Origin: an uncultured Ruminococcus sp.
Lineage (GTDB): Bacteria > Bacillota > Clostridia > Oscillospirales > Ruminococcaceae
Assembly (NCBI GenBank): GCA_910584195.1
Contig: CAJTYV010000007.1
Location: 1 to 16,848, forward strand
DNA length: 16,848 nucleotides
Direction of reading: 5' to 3'
Shown: positions 7,173 to 14,307 of the stretch, in pieces
Position numbering within the stretch: position 1 is the first letter of the stretch
How the letters are laid out: every line of letters begins with the position of its first letter
The notes under the pieces: generated by a model
What the model saw: only the letters and a program-made list of their open reading frames with translations
The model's database searches: none
Told to the model about the DNA's origin: nothing
Program-made: the position numbers and the translations under genes

Positions 7173-7292
7173 TTAATTCGAATTATTTTTTGAATAATAC
7201 TTAACAGTACGGATAAGTCTAAGAATTCCCCATCCGATAACAGCAGCGGTAAGAATAACAGTTTCCAAAAAAAAATCTTTTATCAGTTTCAT
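7173..7292 (-). CDS. Small single-span membrane peptide, 39 residues
   Basis: A short gene that is easy to miss. ATG at 7292, TAA at 7173-7175, 39 codons. AAGGAGG precedes the ATG by eight bases, and a TTGATA-17-TATAAT promoter lies just upstream, so expression signals are as strong as any in the window. The peptide opens MKLIKDFF, has a hydrophobic segment at about residues 9-27 (through TVILTAAVIGWGIL), then a basic, polar tail (RLIRTVKYYSKNNSN). One membrane span is expected. I do not recognise the family. It is convergent with nothing and lies on the same strand as the ATPase unit, whose promoter is about 210 bases downstream. Possible roles are a membrane-protein partner, a type I toxin-like peptide, or a secreted signal; none is shown. 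Confidence 0.75.
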   Translation of the reverse strand: MKLIKDFFLETVILTAAVIGWGILRLIRTVKYYSKNNSN

Positions 7293-7314
7293 AACTTGTT
7301 CCTCCTTTGTAAAA

Positions 7315-7343
7315 ATTATACATTATATTATAATATGTATCAA
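7315..7343 (-). promoter_or_regulatory. Promoter of the 39-residue peptide gene
   Basis: TTGATA (7338-7343) and TATAAT (7315-7320) on the minus strand are 17 bp apart. Initiation near 7308 leaves a leader of only about 16 bases, which begins almost at the ribosome binding site. The spacer is an AT-rich near-palindrome (ATACAT...ATGTAT, 7318-7340). Confidence 0.8.
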
Positions 7344-7347
7344 GATA

Positions 7348-7381
7348 ACATCTGTAATTTGTCGAGTGACATTTGTAATTT
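7348..7381 (-). repeat. Helically phased 13-bp direct repeats beside a -35 box
   Basis: On the plus strand ACATCTGTAATTT (7348-7360) and ACATTTGTAATTT (7369-7381) differ at one base and repeat with a 21-bp period, two turns of B-DNA. The nearer copy ends 4 bp from the -35 box of the peptide promoter. This geometry suits a dimeric activator binding one face of the DNA; LytTR-type response regulators use a similar period. The binding protein is unknown. Confidence 0.5.
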
Positions 7382-7535
7382 TAAAATATGCTTTCAAGAT
7401 TAAAATATACCCTGCTAATTTTCCCAGTTATGCCCTATTATTTCAGGCTATGTCATGCGCATCTGTAAAAAGGAACTTCTTCAGAACACACTATAACGTC
7501 TGAATCAATTTTACCTGAGCCGGAACTTTAAATGC

Positions 7536-7564
7536 AAAAAAGTCAGACAATTGCCTGACTTTTT
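7536..7564 (-). terminator. Intrinsic terminator after the O-antigen-ligase-like gene
   Basis: AAAAAGTCAG (7537-7546) pairs with CTGACTTTTT (7555-7564) around an 8-nt loop, with Ts on both strands outside the GC core. It lies about ten bases past the stop of the minus-strand gene at 7575 and would work in either direction. The stretch between here and 7381 shows no other feature. Confidence 0.75.
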
Positions 7565-7574
7565 CAAAATCAAA

Positions 7575-8996
7575 TTATTTTTCCGATTTATCGACCAATG
7601 AAACGCTTGCTCCAGAAATTACCCAGAATATAGGTGAAAACGCCGTATTGCTGCACCCTATCAAAAAGAGCAGAGCCCCCATAGATGTAAGTAGAGTCAT
7701 ACAGAGCGTCATTGGGTTCTTTGATTTTCTATAGCCTTTGAAACCAATCGTGATCACGCCTGTCAAAACTGCAATAAGAGCTGCGACAGACGGAATTCCT
7801 CGTGTTGCCGCCGTATTAAGATACTCATTATACACCTTGTCGAACGTACCTTTATTAAATATCAGTATATCCTCGATCAAAGAAGATTCAGAACCAGCAG
7901 GACCATAGGTGTATATCTGCGGATATATCAGCTGATCGGGTCCTGTGCCTGTCAGCGGACAACCGCTGATAATATCGAGAGTTTTGCGATTAAGTGTATA
8001 ATAAACATCGTAGGTATCGTCAATATCCACCAAATCCGAATCAAAATTTCCGCTTGTATTTATTCTGGTATAGCTGTCCGCAAACCATAAAATACGGCCA
8101 TCGTAAAGTCTATAGCCCTTTACATTACCAATAATGCCCGCATTTACAACTATAATTGCAGCTGCTGCCGGCAGAATTACCGACAAGATCAACAATAAAT
8201 TGATTTTCGGAGCTTTTACGAAAAATACGGTTATAACTGCCGCCGCAACAGAAAGGATCGTTCCGCAGATACCGATAAATGAATAGGTAAACATTATAAC
8301 AAATGAAAATACACAAGCAGAACAAATACAGAAGATTTTTTCTTTTTTTCCCGAAAACAATATAGCTCCCATGAGAGCTGCCGCTATGGAAAGACTAAGT
8401 ACCATTGCAAGAAACAAAGGAGATTGAGAAAGTCCGGCTGCTGCATGAAGTTCGATTCTAACCGAAACCCACTTGAAGTCTGTAAATTTACCCCAAAATA
8501 CTTGTATAACGGCAAAAACGCAGTTTAGCAATCCATTTGCAAGAATTCCGTAAACAAGGATCTTCCGAGTTTTGTCAATTTTTATCGAAGCTGCGGTAAT
8601 AAAAAAGCTTGTGTAAAAAATTATAGCAAGCAATCCCTCACCGCGTCCGGGATAGCCGTTTAAAGAAACATATCTGTCATAAGAATTAACAAGTGAAATC
8701 ACCGCCCATACAAGAGAAAAACTCAATCCACATAAAGGTATGAGCATTTTTTTTCCGACAAACCTCTTTATAACTCCGATAAGCGCAAGCACCATACATA
8801 TAACGCCTGCCACGGAAAGACCTGCCGAAATTATAGTATAGACCTTATTTCCTGATATTACGGGAACAGCAGTTGAAAGAGATGTACAGAGACATGCCGC
8901 TAAAAGTCCGAACGAAGCGATTTTCGAGTATTTTTCCTCGGTCATGTTGAGTATAAAATTTGATTTTTCCGATGAATTGAAAAGCTGCTTTGCCAT
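7575..8996 (-). CDS. O-antigen-ligase-like (Wzy/WaaL superfamily) membrane protein
   Basis: A 473-residue polytopic membrane protein with about ten to twelve hydrophobic spans. After the early spans comes GYPGRGEGLLAI, then a long extracytoplasmic loop between the later spans (around SYTRINTSGNFDSDLVDIDD to the end of GTGPDQLIYPQI) that ends in FDKVYNEYLNTAATRGIPSV. That pattern, a GxGPD segment followed by an xNEYL-x-GIP block, is characteristic of the O-antigen ligase/polymerase (Wzy_C) superfamily, whose members transfer or polymerise lipid-linked glycans outside the membrane. The usual His of HNEY is Tyr here. The longest frame begins with TTG at 9014, but AGAGG precedes the ATG at 8996, so that is preferred. 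It follows the protease gene by about 60 bases, probably in one operon. Its glycan substrate is unknown and no glycosyltransferase is nearby. Confidence 0.75.
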   Translation of the reverse strand: MAKQLFNSSEKSNFILNMTEEKYSKIASFGLLAACLCTSLSTAVPVISGNKVYTIISAGLSVAGVICMVLALIGVIKRFVGKKMLIPLCGLSFSLVWAVISLVNSYDRYVSLNGYPGRGEGLLAIIFYTSFFITAASIKIDKTRKILVYGILANGLLNCVFAVIQVFWGKFTDFKWVSVRIELHAAAGLSQSPLFLAMVLSLSIAAALMGAILFSGKKEKIFCICSACVFSFVIMFTYSFIGICGTILSVAAAVITVFFVKAPKINLLLILSVILPAAAAIIVVNAGIIGNVKGYRLYDGRILWFADSYTRINTSGNFDSDLVDIDDTYDVYYTLNRKTLDIISGCPLTGTGPDQLIYPQIYTYGPAGSESSLIEDILIFNKGTFDKVYNEYLNTAATRGIPSVAALIAVLTGVITIGFKGYRKSKNPMTLCMTLLTSMGALLFLIGCSNTAFSPIFWVISGASVSLVDKSEK

Positions 8997-9054
8997 TGTT
9001 ATTTTTCCTCTCAATTAAAACTTATTTTCAAAAACAAGATCGTATTGTGTTTCT

Positions 9055-10740
9055 TTAATTTACAGAAACTGTTACTTCGTAAGAATCACTGTTTTTTTCT
9101 CCTATATTAATTGTGATTCCCATATCCGCCGTTCGTCCGCCGTTAGCATCATAGGCTTTAAAGTCAGGCATATTGCTGTCAATTACATCGCCGGTCCGAA
9201 GCAAATTATCCGTTTCGTCCGTACCCTCTCCGACAAGCCGTATAAATCGTCTTCCGTTATTATTATTAGTTGCTTCATCATTTCCGCTGGAGTATTTATA
9301 AGTATTATACCACTGATCTCCTGTAATAGAGGCTTCTACATGATACATTCTCACGCCGCTGCCTGTTGAACGCCACCATTCATCAGTAAGACCTTTATTG
9401 TTTCCGCTTAAATCTGTATATTCCAATATAAAAAATTCAGAATTATAATTTTTATTCAAATCACCTACAGGTATAATCAAACAATTTCCGTCATTCGTCT
9501 GACTGCTTTTTAACGTAAATGTCTTCGTACCGCTTGACTTTCCGTAAATCTGCACTTGTTCAGGAGTATACCACCCAAGCATAAGCTTTGACGCTGCGCC
9601 GAAATCGCATATAGCATCGTCCATCATTTCAAAGCCCGCCGATCCGTGCATTCCTTGAAAGTCATCGGCGCCGTAAAGGTAAAAATCGGGAAGTCCCATG
9701 CAATGACCCATTTCATGCAGATATGAACTATTAAAGTTTCTATGATCGTCTGCCGACTCTATCTGAGCATTGCCGACAATAACATGACCGATGTCCATTC
9801 CATCAGCTCTGCTGCGTGACTCACCGCCAAAAGCTCCGGCAGATGCCCACCAGTTATCATCTCCGGCAGCAGTTGGGACACTTATAAGTATGGTGTCTAT
9901 AACCTTATCTCCGTCACCGTCAAATTCCGAAAAATCAACAGACGCATCGAATTCGGCGATTATTTCATCCACAAGGGCAACATGCCATGCGTCTCCCTCG
10001 TAGGCAGCTTTATTTTGCTTAGTAGTATAGGTATAGGCTTTTCCGCTCAGCTTTACTGCACCCTTTGAGGAACGTTCGTAAAATGCGCTCATACTCTCAA
10101 AAGGATAATTCTGATCGTTTTCATTGGAAGTTCCAAAGACAACATTTTCAATTTCCGAAGCTGACGGTATATATTCATATTTGCAGTCGGGAAAATCAAC
10201 ATAAAATACCGCTGCCTTAGCCTCGCCCTGAGACGGCATAGAACCGTAAAGCTCATAGATCGGGGGAGTAATAAACGAAGAAGCAGCTGTTGCAGTCGTA
10301 ACCTCTGACGTAGTCTGTGTTGAAGTTGATGCGGTAGTCTGCGTCTGTGTAACTTCTTCCTTCCACTCCCATACATCCATTCCGTGACCGCCTGTCAAAA
10401 GAGCTTTCCTTAAAAGAATCAGATCGTAAATATCAATCCGTCCGTCTTGATTCACATCGGCTGTTTCAAGAAATTTCTCGGCAAGAAAACCTTCTTCACC
10501 ACGTATTCCGATAAATTTACCGGCAAGGTCATAGCCGTTCTTTTCCGTGAGAGTTTCACCGCCCAGAAGATGCTTCGTCATTATAACCATATCCGCAACG
10601 GTAAGTTTCTTATCGCTGTTCAAATCTCCCAAAAGACCGATTTGCTCCCAACCTGCGAATGAATTTATCGAAAACGCGGCAGCAGTTGCCGCAGCTGCAG
10701 AAGCTAAACAAACTGCAAATTTTTTTAGTATTTTAATCAC
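9055..10740 (-). CDS. Secreted M6-family metalloprotease with N-terminal dockerin
   Basis: A 561-residue exported protein. Residues 1-29 are a signal peptide (KILKK, then a hydrophobic Ala-rich core). A type I dockerin follows, with calcium loops DLNSDKKLTVAD (39-50) and DVNQDGRIDIYD (95-106), each leading into a helix. Next are a Thr/Ser/Gln linker (131-155) and an immune-inhibitor-A-like M6 catalytic domain. The zinc site is HEMGHCMGLPD (342-352), with a plausible Met-turn at FEMMDD (370-375) and a calcium-like FDGDGD loop (273-278). A beta-rich C-terminus completes it. The start is GTG at 10740, with GGAGG eight bases upstream and no in-frame ATG before residue 51. Dockerins anchor enzymes to cohesins on scaffoldins or the cell surface. 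The position is unusual, since most dockerins are C-terminal. No clear promoter is seen after the rny terminator. Confidence 0.88.
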   Translation of the reverse strand: MIKILKKFAVCLASAAAATAAAFSINSFAGWEQIGLLGDLNSDKKLTVADMVIMTKHLLGGETLTEKNGYDLAGKFIGIRGEEGFLAEKFLETADVNQDGRIDIYDLILLRKALLTGGHGMDVWEWKEEVTQTQTTASTSTQTTSEVTTATAASSFITPPIYELYGSMPSQGEAKAAVFYVDFPDCKYEYIPSASEIENVVFGTSNENDQNYPFESMSAFYERSSKGAVKLSGKAYTYTTKQNKAAYEGDAWHVALVDEIIAEFDASVDFSEFDGDGDKVIDTILISVPTAAGDDNWWASAGAFGGESRSRADGMDIGHVIVGNAQIESADDHRNFNSSYLHEMGHCMGLPDFYLYGADDFQGMHGSAGFEMMDDAICDFGAASKLMLGWYTPEQVQIYGKSSGTKTFTLKSSQTNDGNCLIIPVGDLNKNYNSEFFILEYTDLSGNNKGLTDEWWRSTGSGVRMYHVEASITGDQWYNTYKYSSGNDEATNNNNGRRFIRLVGEGTDETDNLLRTGDVIDSNMPDFKAYDANGGRTADMGITINIGEKNSDSYEVTVSVN

Positions 10741-10793
10741 TTAACCACCCTCCGTTCATTGAAATGATATCCGAATGTCAGGAAACCGATATT

Positions 10794-10828
10794 AAAAAAT
10801 ACTGCGGACGCATACCATCCGCAGTATT
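10794..10828 (-). terminator. Intrinsic terminator of rny
   Basis: An 11-bp perfect stem pairs AATACTGCGGA (10798-10808) with TCCGCAGTATT (10818-10828). Six Us follow on the minus strand (10794-10799). It begins five bases past the rny stop codon. Confidence 0.9.
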
Positions 10829-10832
10829 TCGC

Positions 10833-12410
10833 TTATTTCGCGTAGTCTGTAACTCTGCTCTCCCTGATAAGATTGACCTTGATCTGACCCGGATAATCCA
10901 TTTCAGCCTCGATCTGCTGTGCTATTTGTCTCGCAACAAGCACCATCTTCTCATCGTTAATAACCTCGGGAACGACCATGATTCTGACTTCACGTCCTGC
11001 CTGTACGGCAAAGCATTTTTCAACTCCATTATAGGAATTGCAGATTTCTTCAAGCTTCTGAAGTCTCTTGATATAGCTTTCGTAATTTTCGCTTCGCGCG
11101 GCAGGTCTTGCAGCGGATATTGCATCGGCTGCCTGTACAATACAGGCGATAACCGTTTTCGGCTCAACATCATTGTGGTGAGCTTCAACAGCATGGATAA
11201 CAACTTGGCTTTCATTGTATTTTTTGCATACGTCAACGCCTATCTGTACGTGCGAACCCTCTATTTCGGAAGTTAAAGCCTTACCGATGTCATGAAGAAG
11301 TCCTGCGCGTCTTGCCACATTTGCGTCAACACCCAATTCGGCTGCCAATACTCCGCAAAGCTTAGCAACCTCAATAGAATGATCAAGAACATTCTGTCTG
11401 TAGCTTGTACGGAATTTAAGCCGTCCAAGAAGCTTGATAAGCTCATGATTGATGCCGTGAACATTTGTTTCGATAACTGCGCGTTCACCTTCCTGCTTTA
11501 TACGATATTCTACTTCACGACGCGCCTTATCTACCGTTTCCTCTATACGAGCAGGATGAATCCTTCCGTCGGCTATAAGCTTTTCAAGAGCTATCCTCGC
11601 GACTTCGCGGCGAATCTGATCAAAACATGAAAGTGTAATAGCCTCGGGTGTGTCGTCAATAATAAGATCTACTCCCGTAAGAGTTTCGAGGGTTCTGATG
11701 TTACGTCCCTCACGTCCGATAATACGTCCCTTCATTTCGTCGCTGGGCAGCGGAACAACGGAAACTGCCGCTTCCGAAACCTGATCTGCCGCAACCTTTG
11801 CAATGGCAAGCGAAATCTGACTTCTTGCCTTTTCGTTGCATTCATCCTTTAGCTGCTGTTCATAAGCCGCTATCTTCACAGCTTTCTCGTGTACAAGATC
11901 GTCCTCCAATTTGGAGAGTATGTATTCCTTAGCCTGCTCCTTGGTAAATTCCGAAATACGCTCCAGCACATCCATTTCGGATTTTTTTATCTGCTCGGCT
12001 TCCTTGAGCTTTTCGTCGGCACTCTTTATTTTCTGATTAAGAGCGTCCTCCTTTTTTTCAAGGTTATCGGTTTTCTTGTCGAGATTTTCCTCCTTTTGCT
12101 GCATGCGTCTTTCCTGACGGGACAGCTCGGATCTGCGGTCTTTTATTTCGCGATCCGCCTCGCTGCGAAGCTTGTGTATCTCGTCCTTGGCTTCTATCAG
12201 AGCGCTTTTCTTCTTATTATCGGCGTCTTTTTCAGCATCGGCAACGATGCGTTCAGCCTGCTTTTCCGCAGAACCGATAACAGCCTCAGCCTCACGCTTA
12301 CGCTGTTCAACGCCGGCAGTCACGCCTTTTTTATAGGCAAGAAAACCGCCTACAGCCGCACCGGCTATCAAGGCGGCAAGGATCAATACAATAGCAATAA
12401 CAGGATCCAT
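10833..12410 (-). CDS. rny: Ribonuclease Y
   Basis: A 525-residue membrane-anchored endoribonuclease that starts mRNA decay in many Gram-positive bacteria. The N-terminal span (about 4-25) is followed by a long charged coiled coil (about 35-200). Then come a KH RNA-binding domain with GRIIGREGRN (228-237) and an HD metal-dependent catalytic domain with LLHDIGK (371-377, H373 and D374) and the downstream HAVEAHHND segment. The C-terminus keeps AGREVRIMVVPE. Length matches the family (about 520). An upstream extension to 12485 is open, but AAGGAGGT lies about ten bases before the ATG at 12410 and the protein from there opens MDPVIAIVLI, the usual membrane anchor. It is transcribed alone, with its own promoter and terminator. 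Confidence 0.96.
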   Translation of the reverse strand: MDPVIAIVLILAALIAGAAVGGFLAYKKGVTAGVEQRKREAEAVIGSAEKQAERIVADAEKDADNKKKSALIEAKDEIHKLRSEADREIKDRRSELSRQERRMQQKEENLDKKTDNLEKKEDALNQKIKSADEKLKEAEQIKKSEMDVLERISEFTKEQAKEYILSKLEDDLVHEKAVKIAAYEQQLKDECNEKARSQISLAIAKVAADQVSEAAVSVVPLPSDEMKGRIIGREGRNIRTLETLTGVDLIIDDTPEAITLSCFDQIRREVARIALEKLIADGRIHPARIEETVDKARREVEYRIKQEGERAVIETNVHGINHELIKLLGRLKFRTSYRQNVLDHSIEVAKLCGVLAAELGVDANVARRAGLLHDIGKALTSEIEGSHVQIGVDVCKKYNESQVVIHAVEAHHNDVEPKTVIACIVQAADAISAARPAARSENYESYIKRLQKLEEICNSYNGVEKCFAVQAGREVRIMVVPEVINDEKMVLVARQIAQQIEAEMDYPGQIKVNLIRESRVTDYAK

Positions 12411-12694
12411 ACAGTGCATTACCTCCTTCATTAAAGAAATTTCGAAATTTCGAAAGATCCTTAGCAATATATTAGTTTGTATCATATAACTTATATTGCC
12501 GCAGGCGATAAATGCTGCATTATTTTATTTTAATATATTTTATTTAGAATCCGACTATTCAGTTTATCGGATCATTGGACAAAAGTCCTGATTTTGTTAT
12601 ATACCTTCTCCCGAATGGATACCCAATCGAAATGATTTAAAACAAAGCTGCATTACTGCCTGAAAGCAATATTTCTGCAAAATACAACATATTT

Positions 12695-12723
12695 ATTATA
12701 CACTTTTTTCACAGGATTGTCAA
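12695..12723 (-). promoter_or_regulatory. Consensus promoter of rny
   Basis: TTGACA (12718-12723) and TATAAT (12695-12700) on the minus strand match the sigma-A consensus at all twelve positions with 17-bp spacing. Initiation near 12688 gives an unusually long leader before the rny start at 12410. Confidence 0.88.
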
Positions 12724-12790
12724 TAGCTTTTCGTCAAATCACTACAAAACAGCAAAATTTAATTTTTGTAACAAATTCACAATATGTTCT

Positions 12791-12830
12791 GCACAAGCAA
12801 ATTTTGTCTCGCAAAATTGAATTATTGTGC
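12791..12830. promoter_or_regulatory. Nested inverted repeat between divergent promoters
   Basis: GCACAA (12791-12796) and TTGTGC (12825-12830) enclose AATTTTG (12800-12806) and CAAAATT (12812-12818). It lies upstream of both -35 boxes, so it would act as DNA, for example as a shared operator, and not as part of either mRNA. Confidence 0.35.
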
Positions 12831-12867
12831 ATTTTAACAGTTATTGCGCCTTTTTTTATAAAAAAGG

Positions 12868-12896
12868 TTGAAAAATTCTTTCTGCTGTGATATAAT
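12868..12896 (+). promoter_or_regulatory. Promoter of the plus-strand proBA operon
   Basis: TTGAAA (12868-12873) and TATAAT (12891-12896) are 17 bp apart, with TGTGA just before the -10 box. Initiation near 12903 gives a leader of about 70 bases to the first gene at 12975. Confidence 0.82.
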
Positions 12897-12974
12897 ATCT
12901 TTTGATAGGCTTTTGGCTGTTTTGAAAATTTGGCTTGACTGTGTGCCGCAAATACAGTTCAGATGGGAGTTTCT

Positions 12975-13337
12975 ATGTTAAATTTTAATATGCTGACAAC
13001 TATGGAGCTTACTGAAATTGAAAATCCAAGTCTTTTTCCGTTTCCCGCTCCTCTTCATATCGGATTTGTTATTATTGCAGTTATTTTCTTTTTATTTAGA
13101 TTCTTTACTGATAAAAGACCGTTTCAGCTTATAATGGCGATTGCAGTTCCTATTTCCTTACTCCTTCGTCTTGAACTTAGCCGTCAGGGATTTTACATTG
13201 TCGGAGCTATTGAATTGCTGCTTCTCATAGTCGCCGCCATAACATCCATAGCGTTCAAGAAAAAAATCGCCGAAAAACCTGAACCTGCTGCTGAAGCTGC
13301 ATCAGAAAACGCTCCCGAAGCAAAGTCAGAGGAATAA
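12975..13337 (+). CDS. Small three-span membrane protein of unknown function
   Basis: A 120-residue protein I do not recognise. Hydrophobic segments lie at about 26-43 (HIGFVIIAVIFFLFRFF region), 50-66 and 73-94. A basic patch, FKKKIAEK, is followed by an Ala/Glu/Pro-rich acidic tail (about 100-120), probably cytoplasmic. The longer frame begins at the ATG at 12963, but GGGAG lies five bases before the ATG at 12975 and nothing suitable precedes the first, so 12975 is chosen. Its stop codon overlaps the start of the dehydrogenase gene by one base (TAATG). Its place at the head of a proline-synthesis operon does not by itself reveal its role. Confidence 0.75.
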   Translation: MLNFNMLTTMELTEIENPSLFPFPAPLHIGFVIIAVIFFLFRFFTDKRPFQLIMAIAVPISLLLRLELSRQGFYIVGAIELLLLIVAAITSIAFKKKIAEKPEPAAEAASENAPEAKSEE

Positions 13338-14287
13338 TGAAAACAGTTATACTTGATTGGGCGACTATGTGCTTCAACAGCGATCTGTCACCAGAAATTT
13401 TCAAGGAATTCGGTGATATATCTGTATTTCAGCTTACATCACCGAACTGTGTTGCAGAGCGCATAGGAAATGCTGAAATTGTGCTTTGCAACAAAGTACA
13501 AATAACAAAGGAAATTATGGATAAATGTTCCGATTTGCGGTACATCGGACTTTTTGCCACGGGTTTCAACAATATTGACATTGAATACGCCGCTCGAAAA
13601 GGCATAACAGTCTGTAACGCAGGTCAATATTCCACCGATGCCGTGGCACAGCAGGTTTTTGCCTATATACTTGATTTTTGCTGCCGTATACGAAGCTATG
13701 ACAGCATTGTCAGAAAAGGCGAATGGGAAAAAGCTGAATGTTTCTCATATTTTCCTATTTCTACCGCTGAGCTGAAAGGCAAAACTTTGTCTATCATCGG
13801 ATTCGGTTCTATAGGCAAACGTACAGCGGCAATCGGTAACGCTTTCGGAATGCGTGTGCTTGTGAACACAAGGACTGTTCCTGAAAACTGCCCTTATGAT
13901 GTCTGCGATTTGGACACAGTTGTGAAAAATGCAGATTTTCTTACGCTCCATTGTCCTCTCACAAACGAAACAAAATCTATGATAAACGCCGATTTTCTGA
14001 GTAAAATGAAGCATTCGGCAGTGCTTATAAATACTTCGAGAGGAGCGGTCGTAAACGAACAGGATTTAGCTGACGCTCTTAACAGCAAGCGTCTTGCCAT
14101 GGCGTATCTCGATGTCCTCGAAAAAGAACCGATGTCTCCGGATACTCCGCTTAAGCACGCTGAAAACTGCGTAATTACTCCGCATACGTCATGGTCGGCA
14201 CACGAAACCAGAATACGTCTGCTGAACATTGTCCGCGAAAATATCCGCTGCTGGATCAACGGAATTCCGCAAAATAAAGTTAATTGA
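13337..14287 (+). CDS. D-2-hydroxyacid dehydrogenase (glycerate/hydroxypyruvate-type)
   Basis: A 316-residue cytoplasmic NAD(P)-dependent oxidoreductase of the D-isomer-specific 2-hydroxyacid dehydrogenase family, interconverting 2-oxoacids and D-2-hydroxyacids. The cofactor-binding Rossmann motif is GFGSIG (155-160). The catalytic set is Arg235 (NTSRGAVVNE), Glu264 (LDVLEKEP) and His283 (TPHTSWSAHE). The dinucleotide strand ends VNTRT, with no acidic residue and an Arg at 179, which hints at NADPH use; this is tentative. Overall it resembles glycerate dehydrogenases (HprA-like) more than SerA, lacking the C-terminal regulatory domain. GAGGA lies just before the ATG, which overlaps the preceding stop. 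Substrate is uncertain. Confidence 0.87.
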   Translation: MKTVILDWATMCFNSDLSPEIFKEFGDISVFQLTSPNCVAERIGNAEIVLCNKVQITKEIMDKCSDLRYIGLFATGFNNIDIEYAARKGITVCNAGQYSTDAVAQQVFAYILDFCCRIRSYDSIVRKGEWEKAECFSYFPISTAELKGKTLSIIGFGSIGKRTAAIGNAFGMRVLVNTRTVPENCPYDVCDLDTVVKNADFLTLHCPLTNETKSMINADFLSKMKHSAVLINTSRGAVVNEQDLADALNSKRLAMAYLDVLEKEPMSPDTPLKHAENCVITPHTSWSAHETRIRLLNIVRENIRCWINGIPQNKVN

Positions 14288-14307
14288 TTTAAGGATGTTT
14301 GATACAA

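Larger units (their letters stand above)
12411..12974. other. Divergent intergenic region between rny and the plus-strand operon
   Basis: This 564-base spacer holds two back-to-back promoters (listed separately), a roughly 280-nt rny leader and a 70-nt plus-strand leader. The rny leader has small hairpins: GGAC/GTCC near 12580, and ATCCGA/TCGGAT between about 12547 and 12572. A perfect 16-bp palindrome, GAAATTTCGAAATTTC (12436-12451), lies next to the rny ribosome binding site. Between the promoters is a nested AT-rich inverted repeat (12791-12830). I recognise no known riboswitch and no additional gene. Confidence 0.6.

Noticed and set aside
1728..7360. The shared nonamer ACATCTGTA at 1731 and 7348 as a common regulator site
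   Set aside because: A single nine-base match in different architectures (palindrome versus direct repeat) is compatible with chance.
11889..12434. Plus-strand frame of 181 codons opposite the RNase Y coiled coil
   Set aside because: Its Phe/Leu-rich sequence is the reverse complement of Lys/Glu-rich coiled-coil codons, which routinely leaves antisense frames open.
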